Shown one piece after another: positions 14,169 to 20,759 of a DNA stretch of 22,654 bases. Source of the stretch: CAZGYE01 sp964530165. GTDB lineage: Bacteria; Planctomycetota; Planctomycetia; Planctomycetales; Planctomycetaceae. Under the pieces are notes generated by a model. The model did no database searches. It was not told the DNA's origin and was given only the letters and a program-made list of their open reading frames with translations. Numbering within the stretch: the stretch's first letter is position 1; the number at the start of each line of letters is the position of its first letter. Made by a program: the position numbers and the translations under genes. The stretch covers positions 1-22,654 of the forward strand of contig CAZGYE010000058.1 of NCBI GenBank assembly GCA_964530165.1. Reading direction: 5' to 3'.

Positions 14169-15101
14169 GTGATCCGGCGAAACCGAGTCCCTCTCTGGAC
14201 GGTCGCGGCCCTGCTGCTGACGGCTCCAACGACGGCCGCCACGCCACCCACCAAGCCGGCGCCGGACGAGACGCCCAAAACAGTCGCCCGCTTGATTGCC
14301 GACCTCGACAGCGGCAAGTATGCCGTTCGTCGGCAGGCGAGTCGTCAGCTCTTGGAGATGGGACAGCCGGTTGTCGCTCCGCTGGCCAAGGCGGCGAAGC
14401 AGGGCAGTCTGGAAGTTGCCGTCCGCGCGTTGGCTGTTCTCGAGGTGTATTTCCGCAGCGAGAACGAGGTTGTCTCTGAAGAGGCTGAGTCGGCACTGGA
14501 ACGCCTGGCCGCTTCGAAGAATCACGCCGTCGCCCGCCGGGCTGAAAGCGTGCTGAACTCCCATCCCAATCAAGAACTCCGCGAGCAACGGGCCTTGGCC
14601 GCCATCCTGAAGCTCGGCGGCATCACGAAACCGCTGCCGGGCATGCGCGGTCGCGGGCCGTCCTACTACCTGCAGATCGGCGCGACATGGAAGGGCGGAG
14701 ACGCGGGACTCAAGTATGTCAAACGACTGCGAAGGCTGCAGCACCTGTACCGAATTGACGACAATGGCGTTTCCGAGAAGGCGTGGGAAGACCTGGCCAC
14801 CGCGATGCCGCAGTTGCTCATTCACCGTCGCGGTCCGGCGTTCCTGGGCATCAAGGGGGCGGTTGATCCATTCGGGCGGATTGGCTGTCCGGTCGCGGAG
14901 GTGACGGCCGGCTCGGCTGCGGAAAAAGGCGGCATCTCGAGGGGCGACGTGATCGCCAAGTTCGGGGGCAAGAAGGTCGCAAACTTCGACATGCTGATCG
15001 AACTTATCAAAGAGAAGAAAGCCGGCGACAAAGTTGCCGTCGAGGTTCTCCGCGGCGGCAAACCGGTCACCCTCGAGGTCGTCCTGAGCGGGTGGAAGTA
15101 A
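14169..15101 (+). CDS. Secreted HEAT-like repeat and PDZ domain protein
   Basis: 310 residues from GTG 14169, preceded by GAGGGAG. A signal peptide (MIRRNRVPLWTVAALLLTAP, cleavage near TTAA) is followed by a helical region (~36-140) with repeated HEAT-like helices: LIADLDSGKYAVRRQASRQL, VVAPLAKAAKQGSLEVAVRA, SALERLAASKNHAVARRAES. The C-terminal part (~224-310) is a PDZ domain: FLGIKGAVD as the carboxylate-binding loop region, AEVTAGSAAEKGGISRGDVI, FGGKKVANFDMLIELIKEKK, VEVLRGGKPVTLEVVL. No protease or other catalytic domain is visible, so it is probably a periplasmic or surface scaffold/adaptor. The gene is monocistronic and its last 35 bp overlap the end of the convergent CRTAC1-like gene. 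The function is not known to me. Confidence 0.85.
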   Translation: MIRRNRVPLWTVAALLLTAPTTAATPPTKPAPDETPKTVARLIADLDSGKYAVRRQASRQLLEMGQPVVAPLAKAAKQGSLEVAVRALAVLEVYFRSENEVVSEEAESALERLAASKNHAVARRAESVLNSHPNQELREQRALAAILKLGGITKPLPGMRGRGPSYYLQIGATWKGGDAGLKYVKRLRRLQHLYRIDDNGVSEKAWEDLATAMPQLLIHRRGPAFLGIKGAVDPFGRIGCPVAEVTAGSAAEKGGISRGDVIAKFGGKKVANFDMLIELIKEKKAGDKVAVEVLRGGKPVTLEVVLSGWK

Positions 15102-18100
15102 CCGCCCGAAAGCGGTGAATCTGCCGCCAGAACGCGCCGGTGTCTTGCCGGCGCGTTTGATACTTCCGCAAGTATTCACGCTGCCGCGGCGTGTCGGGGT
15201 ATGTTTCGTCGGGGCCGTAGGGGTACCGGCTCATCTTGCGAAACGGCAGCGGCTCGACCGTTTGACCCAAGAGGGTGTTCCAATCGGCGTCTTTGTCCCA
15301 GCCGACGCTGTGCAGAATAAAGTCGCGCGTCCAGCCGGCGGGTCCAACGTCGGCGGGCGCTTCGAAACGGAGCGTCATTTCATCGCCGGCGCCGAGAACC
15401 ACCAACCGATCATCGGCGGCGCCGACAAGTTCCGTCACGTCGCCGTACCGCGTGAACCGGCCGGTCATGGGGGGCCACAGCGGCTCTCTCGTGACTTGTT
15501 CGTAATCGTACGATTCGGGACCGAAACCGGGATGCCCGATGCGACGTGAAAAACCGCGGCCGTGCAAATCGGCTGCGACCAATGGCAGCTCCGTCAGTTT
15601 GTATTGGGCCGCCGGCTCGTCGACGGTGAAGAACACGGCGTCCCAATAGATCTCCATCGTTGTCACAATCCTCACGCGGTAGTCCTCGGTCAGAAACACG
15701 TTCGACAAATCGACGGCGATGGTCTTCGTCTTCCCGCCCGGAAAGCCCATGTACGGAATCGCTTGCCGGAAGCGTCCTTGGGCATCGGGCACCCACACCG
15801 CGGGCGGACGGGGCGCATCGACTCGCGGATTCTGAGAAATCGCCACGTTCAGCGACGTGTCGGTGGGAAAGGTCCAACCGGTCAAATACAGCGTGATCTG
15901 TTGTGGATCCTGGAGATCGCCCAGGTCCAATTCGACGAAGTGCTCCTCCGTCAGCCCTTGTTTGAACCGCCGGTCGAAGGTTTTCAGATACGTGCCGTCC
16001 CGCCGCGCGATTGCCGCCAGGACATCGTGGCCTCGCTGGTCTCGGGCGGCGACCGGCGAGCGCGGACTGCGCACCGTGTGGATTCCAAACCCGGCGATCT
16101 CAGCCGGACCGACCTTTTCATTCGAATAGATGTCGACGTCTCCCGGGTGGTCGACGGCCAGCAGCTTAAGGGTGTCGAAATAGCCCGCTTCCCACAATTC
16201 CTCGGTCACTTGCAGCCGGTACTCACCCTGCCAGGCAATAAGCCGATCGCCGGGAATCTTCAGGTACTCCCATTCTCGCGCCGGGGCGAGCACGCCCTCG
16301 GCCTTTTGCAGTCCAAGGGGCGCCGCCCAGAGCAGGTCGGTGAAGAACTCGTATTTCGTGCCGGTCCAGGTGTAGAGATACGGGCACGAACCTTTCAGCA
16401 GCCGTTGTTCCTGGCAGACGGCCTGATTCGTCTCGGGTCGCAGCTCGCTTTGCGGAATCCCGTTCGTCCACAACACGCGCAGTACATCGGCCCGCTTGAG
16501 CCGTCCCAGCCCGAAGTGACTCGTTTGCCGCGTGACGACTTGCGGCTGGTAGACGGAACCAGCCTTCAACTCCAACAGACTTCCGACGCCGTGCAAGTTG
16601 CATCGGTGACTCGGGTTCTGCGGATCCCGCTCTGCGCTCAGCGCGACGTCAATCCAATGGTTTTGATCGCCTCCTTCGTTACGAAACCAGGTGAGACGTT
16701 CTGGCTCGACAGCCAGCAGGTCCCAATCGCCGTCGCCGTCCAGATCGCCCACGTCGCAAGAGCGCACCTCGGTTGGTCGTGAGTCAACGATGTCCGTCAC
16801 TCGCCGGAAGTTTCCACGAGACGTGCCGCGGTAGATAGCGATGCCCTTTTCGCCCCAAGCGACCAGGTCCAGGAAACCGTCGTTATCAAAATCCCACGTC
16901 TTGAGGTCAGTGACCGGCAAATTGGCCACCGTCTCTGTCTTCAGAAACCGGACCAGGCCCGATTCGGGGGTTCGCGTCTGGAGGAGCGTGATTCCGTCCT
17001 TTCCACCTGCCAGCAGGTCCCAGGAGACGTTTTGGTCGACGTCGGCCAGCGCCAGCGAGCCTGCACCGCCACCGAGCTTGTTGAATTCCGCGCCAAACTC
17101 CCGCCAGCGGAACCGGCCGTGCTGCATGTTCTCCAGTAAACCCGCTTTGTCTGCCGACGGACCGGCCAAGACGAGGTCGATGCCGACGTTGCGGTCCCAA
17201 TCGACCGGTAGAATGGCCGTCGCCTGCAACTCAACCGGCGGCAGCGCCGACCGGGCGCTGATGTCCTCGAACGTGAAATTCTCGCGGTTCGACCAGAGCG
17301 AAACGCCCAATTGGGTCGAGATCACGAGGTCCAGGTCGCCGTCGTGGTCGAGGTCGGCAATCCCGGCCGCAAGGACGTTCTTCAACTCGCCCGGTCCGCC
17401 GGCTTCCTGCCGGACGATCTCCAACGACCGTTTCGACGTCGCTTTGTCGAACTTGTTCTGCAAAATGCGAATGCCGGGGGAGCCGTAGACGATCAGGTCG
17501 ACGTCAGCGTCTTCGCACGCTCCGGCTAACTGTTTGCGATCGACCTTGTCGTCAGCACCGTTTTCCTTTTTCATGGCTTGAGTAACTTGATTCGGCTTGT
17601 GTGCGGGATTCTCGTTCATATCACGATCGAGGTCGACCGCCTGGATTCCGGTCATGCCCGCCGGCAAGCCGATCTCGGCCAGTAGCCGCCAGCTTCCAGA
17701 GGCCGGTTCTCGGCCGAACACTTGCACCTTGTCGAGGCTCAAAGCGATGACGTCCAATCGGCCGTCGAGATCATAGTCGGCAAGCAGCGCCTCGCGGACA
17801 CCCGCCAATTGCGGAAGCTGCTCGGTCTCGGCTGCGGGGACCAGCTTGACGGAAATGGCCGGAGGCGATTCCGGCTCGGGCCGCTTCGCCTTCTCGTAGA
17901 ATTGCGGACTGAAATCGTGGATCATGTACTCGAGCACAAAACGGCGGAGGCTGCGGAGGTCCTTCTGATAGGCCAATTCCGGTTTCACAACGTTCACGAG
18001 CGGCCTGACCTTCGCGTTGACGGTTCGCCACCCCGCTTCATCGCCGGCGCTGGCCGCGGTGACGGCCTCATCGATCCACGGCAGCAGGTCAAGTCCGTGC

Positions 18101-18861
18101 CGGCGAATCGCCGCCGAATACGGCCCCAACACCTGCTTGGCACGTTTGAGCGTGCCGACGATCTCGGGGTCCTTCTCCCGGGCTTGATGCAACAACCACT
18201 CCGTCAGCAGAGCGAGATTGTCCGGACGAGACGCGTAGGCGTGCCCGAGCGCGTCCGGGGCGACGGCTCGGACGTCCGCGTCGTCGGAACCCCGCGCGAA
18301 CTCATACAGCTCGCCCCAGACGAAGCTGTCATCAGGTGACTTCCGGGCGGCTTTCCTGTACTCCCGTATGACGCGCTGTTTGTCGGACGACAACTGCACA
18401 TCGACGGCCAATCTCGCCAGGTTGGCGGCCAGCAGGTGTACGGTGGCCGTGTCGCCCTCGATCGTGCGGAGCGTCTCCAGTGCGGCTTCCGCCTCATGCA
18501 GTGCTAGGACGGCTTTGGGGCGATCTTTGTCCGCATTTTGTTTGAACAGAATGAGCAGGCGGGCAATGACCAGATTTCGAACCCCCAGCAATTCCCCAGG
18601 AAGTTTTTCGCTCAATTCCAGGAACGCTCGGGCCGTCTCGGAGCCGTCGTTCGTATTGTCGTTCGGCAGGTTTTCGAGCGAGCTGTTCGCGAAGTTTTTC
18701 AGCCCGAAGAGCCGCCGCATTTCTTCTGCATTCGGACCATCGGCCGGCTGCGGGGGAGGGCCGTTCGGCCGGAGTTGCCACCGGATCAAAACGCCGATCA
18801 GCACAAGCAAGCCGATGACGACCCACGTCAAGCGGCGGCGATTCAGAGCAGGATCGGACAT
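15067..18861 (-). CDS. Large CRTAC1-like FG-GAP/VCBS and ASPIC/UnbV protein, membrane anchored
   Basis: 1264 residues. A short cytosolic N-terminus and one membrane helix (LTWVVIGLLVLIGVLIRWQL) suggest an anchor with an external body. Residues ~45-335 are helical and TPR-like (e.g. AVLALHEAEAALETLRTIEG), without a clear family. From ~358 to ~715, degenerate Ca2+-binding FG-GAP/VCBS blades recur: DYDLDGRLDVIAL, DLDHDGDLDLVIS, DFDNDGFLDLVAW, DLDGDGDWDLLAV. Residues ~735-805 form an ASPIC/UnbV domain (VGSLLELKAGSVYQPQVV, SHFGLGRLKRADVLRVLWTN). The remaining ~450 residues start with CPYLYTWTGTKYEFFTDLLW and are an extension I do not recognise. ATG 18861 is the natural start. Calcium binding follows from the DxDxDG-type loops; the ligand or role is unknown. 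Possibly a surface adhesin or matrix protein. Confidence 0.88.
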   Translation of the reverse strand: MSDPALNRRRLTWVVIGLLVLIGVLIRWQLRPNGPPPQPADGPNAEEMRRLFGLKNFANSSLENLPNDNTNDGSETARAFLELSEKLPGELLGVRNLVIARLLILFKQNADKDRPKAVLALHEAEAALETLRTIEGDTATVHLLAANLARLAVDVQLSSDKQRVIREYRKAARKSPDDSFVWGELYEFARGSDDADVRAVAPDALGHAYASRPDNLALLTEWLLHQAREKDPEIVGTLKRAKQVLGPYSAAIRRHGLDLLPWIDEAVTAASAGDEAGWRTVNAKVRPLVNVVKPELAYQKDLRSLRRFVLEYMIHDFSPQFYEKAKRPEPESPPAISVKLVPAAETEQLPQLAGVREALLADYDLDGRLDVIALSLDKVQVFGREPASGSWRLLAEIGLPAGMTGIQAVDLDRDMNENPAHKPNQVTQAMKKENGADDKVDRKQLAGACEDADVDLIVYGSPGIRILQNKFDKATSKRSLEIVRQEAGGPGELKNVLAAGIADLDHDGDLDLVISTQLGVSLWSNRENFTFEDISARSALPPVELQATAILPVDWDRNVGIDLVLAGPSADKAGLLENMQHGRFRWREFGAEFNKLGGGAGSLALADVDQNVSWDLLAGGKDGITLLQTRTPESGLVRFLKTETVANLPVTDLKTWDFDNDGFLDLVAWGEKGIAIYRGTSRGNFRRVTDIVDSRPTEVRSCDVGDLDGDGDWDLLAVEPERLTWFRNEGGDQNHWIDVALSAERDPQNPSHRCNLHGVGSLLELKAGSVYQPQVVTRQTSHFGLGRLKRADVLRVLWTNGIPQSELRPETNQAVCQEQRLLKGSCPYLYTWTGTKYEFFTDLLWAAPLGLQKAEGVLAPAREWEYLKIPGDRLIAWQGEYRLQVTEELWEAGYFDTLKLLAVDHPGDVDIYSNEKVGPAEIAGFGIHTVRSPRSPVAARDQRGHDVLAAIARRDGTYLKTFDRRFKQGLTEEHFVELDLGDLQDPQQITLYLTGWTFPTDTSLNVAISQNPRVDAPRPPAVWVPDAQGRFRQAIPYMGFPGGKTKTIAVDLSNVFLTEDYRVRIVTTMEIYWDAVFFTVDEPAAQYKLTELPLVAADLHGRGFSRRIGHPGFGPESYDYEQVTREPLWPPMTGRFTRYGDVTELVGAADDRLVVLGAGDEMTLRFEAPADVGPAGWTRDFILHSVGWDKDADWNTLLGQTVEPLPFRKMSRYPYGPDETYPDTPRQREYLRKYQTRRQDTGAFWRQIHRFRAVTSTRSGRPRG
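15131..15158 (+). terminator. Candidate terminator of the PDZ gene, inside the antisense CRTAC1-like coding sequence
   Basis: A perfect 10-bp GC-rich stem (AACGCGCCGG at 15131-15140, its complement at 15148-15157) with a 7-nt loop, ending in TTT, lies 30 bp after the PDZ gene stop. The U tract is short. It falls within the C-terminal codons of the convergent gene, so those codons double as a hairpin. Confidence 0.45.
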
Positions 18862-18877
18862 ATCGAAATCGGCCTCA

Positions 18878-18960
18878 GTTGAGAGTTGAGAGTCTAGAGT
18901 CTAGAGTGGAAAATCGAGCAAGAGTGGAGAGTCGAGGCGTCTCCACTTCGAACCCTCAAC
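18878..18960. repeat. Heptanucleotide array in the divergent region before the methyltransferase fusion
   Basis: GTTGAGA twice, GTCTAGA twice (18878-18905), then degenerate units in 7-nt register (GTGGAAA, ATCGAGC) and further GAGTGGA/GAGTCGA-type units (18921-18934). The right end (18954-18960, CCTCAAC) is in opposite orientation, complementary to GTTGAGG. With the adjacent palindromic element it fills nearly all of the 188-bp gap between the divergent start codons at 18861 and 19050. Confidence 0.8.
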
Positions 18961-18973
18961 TTTGCACTCTCAC

Positions 18974-19031
18974 GTGGGGCAGGCTTTCCAGCCTGCCACG
19001 ACCAATCGGCAGGCTGGAAAGCCTGCCCCAC
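18974..19031. repeat. Long inverted-repeat (REP/MITE-like) element, copy 2
   Basis: A perfect 24-bp inverted repeat (18974-18997 and 19008-19031) with a 10-nt spacer. Its 22-bp core is identical to the arms of copy 1 (12162-12215), and the spacer is also 10 nt. Read as protein it gives GQAFQPA and QAGKPAP, a spurious peptide I recall from small planctomycete hypothetical proteins, which suggests the element is widespread. It ends 18 bp before the start codon at 19050. Confidence 0.92.
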
Positions 19032-19049
19032 AGTACCACCAAGTCAAAC

Positions 19050-20741
19050 ATGAGATTCACATTCAGAACCACGCGGCATATTGGATTCTGCCTGCTGTTC
19101 GGGATAGCCGCGGCGTACGCAACCGCCGGCGTTGCTTCGGATGCGGATCAGACGAAGGGCCGGTCGTCACCTCCAAAAGACAAGAGGGCGCAAGCAGTGA
19201 TCGACGAAGTGGATAAGGCTTGCCGAGAGAAAACCGTCTACATGATCGGTCCCGAAAAGGCGGCCCGGTTGGCGGAGCTGGTGCGGAAGAAAAAACCGAA
19301 ACTCATCGTCGAGTGCGGCACGGCACTGGGCTACTCCGGGCTGTGGATGGCCCGTGAGCTGAAGGCGATCGGCAAAGGGAAACTAATCACCATTGAGATC
19401 AACCCCGGTCGGGCCCGTGAAGCACAAAACAACTTCCGCAGGGCGGGGCTGGCCGAGGTCGTCGAGGTGAAAGTGGGCGACGCGCGGAAGATCACGGGAC
19501 AACTGAAAGGCCCGGTCGATTTTCTGTTCATCGACTGCAATTTCGGGAATTACCACCCCTGCTTTATCGGAATCGAGGACGAGCTGGAAGAGGGGGCCGT
19601 AATTGTCGCGGACAACGCCGGCGTCGGGGCCGCGGGGATGGCCGACTATCTGAAATTGGTCCGTTCGCGTTACAAGAGCCGCATCGAATGGTTCGACCTG
19701 GACCTGCCCTGGGCCAAGCGCGATGCGATGGAGATCACCATCTTCCGCCGACCATCCGTCAAATCGAATCCCGACGTGATCGTCTATCGTGGCAGTTATC
19801 CGGGCTGGCCCTGGATCGCAGCCGAGGAGCAGGGACGGCTGATTTGTGTGTTTCGCGAGGGGACCGTACACGGTTACTCGGCGACCGGCCGTGTGATGTT
19901 CACGACGAGCACCGATCGGGGAAAAACGTGGGCTGTGCCGGCCGTGGTCGTCGACGCCCAGAGAATTGACGACCGGAATGCGGCCGTTGCGGTCCTGCCC
20001 AACGGGGAATGGCTGGTGAGCTACAACGAGTACACGGCCGACAAGCAATCGCAAGCAATGACGGTGCGGTCCGCTGACGGGGGCAAATCTTGGTCGGCGC
20101 CGCAACCGCTGGATCACCCAAACACCCGCACCCGGGCGGCGGCCGTGGCCCTTTCCAAGAAAGACCTCGTGCTTCCCTATTACATTGCGCCGGGCAACGG
20201 AGCTTTGGCCGCGATTTCGCACGATCTCGGCCGAACGTGGAAGACCGTGCGGGTCCCGGACGCAGAAGGGTTCATCGGCGACGAATGGGACTTGGTGGAG
20301 GTCGAGTCCGGCCGGCTGATTGGAATTTTTCGGAACAGTCATCCCCGTAGACAGGGATTCTTCTGGAAGTCGGAAAGCCGCGACGGCGGACGCACCTGGT
20401 CGGTTCCGAAACCGACCAATGTCCAGAGTCGCCGCGCGCCGTCGCCCGCGCAAATCACCATGCATGGCACGGCTCCCACGCTCGTCTTCGCTGATCGGCG
20501 AATGGTGTCCGTATCGGCCATGACGACCAACGACCCCGACTTCCTCCGCTGGGACCTCGACAACCGCCTCGAATGCTACCGCTACCATGCTGACGAAACT
20601 CCGATCGCCGACGCCAGCTATCCGGTCTCGGTTCCGATCGGAGGACGCGAGCGACTCATTGTGGACTACGAAATCCGCCCGAAGTCCAAGCACATCGCCG
20701 GGTACTTTGTGACGTTTCCGGATGACTGGGGACGTCGGTAG
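19050..20741 (+). CDS. Exported fusion: COMT-like O-methyltransferase domain plus Asp-box (sialidase-like) beta-propeller
   Basis: 563 residues from ATG 19050; the frame is open to 18879, but that part translates repeats. A signal peptide (HIGFCLLFGIAAAYATAGVA) comes first. Residues ~45-235 form a class I SAM-dependent methyltransferase. The glycine-rich SAM loop is VECGTALGYSG (88-97); the acidic end of strand 2 is E116 in ITIEINPGRA. Asp162 (FLFIDCN) and Asp188-Asn189 (VADNAG) match in order and spacing the Mg-binding Asp141/Asp169/Asn170 of catechol O-methyltransferase. Residues ~237-560 form a propeller with four Asp boxes: STDRGKTW (287), SADGGKSW (341), SHDLGRTW (390), SRDGGRTW (443). 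The classical sialidase FRIP motif is absent, so hydrolase activity is not shown. No Shine-Dalgarno is evident. The next gene follows after 18 nt. A signal peptide on a SAM enzyme is puzzling. Confidence 0.82.
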   Translation: MRFTFRTTRHIGFCLLFGIAAAYATAGVASDADQTKGRSSPPKDKRAQAVIDEVDKACREKTVYMIGPEKAARLAELVRKKKPKLIVECGTALGYSGLWMARELKAIGKGKLITIEINPGRAREAQNNFRRAGLAEVVEVKVGDARKITGQLKGPVDFLFIDCNFGNYHPCFIGIEDELEEGAVIVADNAGVGAAGMADYLKLVRSRYKSRIEWFDLDLPWAKRDAMEITIFRRPSVKSNPDVIVYRGSYPGWPWIAAEEQGRLICVFREGTVHGYSATGRVMFTTSTDRGKTWAVPAVVVDAQRIDDRNAAVAVLPNGEWLVSYNEYTADKQSQAMTVRSADGGKSWSAPQPLDHPNTRTRAAAVALSKKDLVLPYYIAPGNGALAAISHDLGRTWKTVRVPDAEGFIGDEWDLVEVESGRLIGIFRNSHPRRQGFFWKSESRDGGRTWSVPKPTNVQSRRAPSPAQITMHGTAPTLVFADRRMVSVSAMTTNDPDFLRWDLDNRLECYRYHADETPIADASYPVSVPIGGRERLIVDYEIRPKSKHIAGYFVTFPDDWGRR

Positions 20742-20759
20742 AAGGCAGGGAGACATTTC

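Noticed and set aside
15562..16782. Long open frames opposite real genes (for example 406 codons here, and others antisense to flgL, thiG/hisB, the fusion and the HzsA-like gene)
   Set aside because: They are Arg/Gly/Val-rich, lack family motifs, and mirror strongly supported genes; typical shadows in GC-rich DNA.
18879..19049. N-terminal extension of the methyltransferase fusion
   Set aside because: It translates the heptamer array and the palindromic element. The signal peptide starts at 19050.
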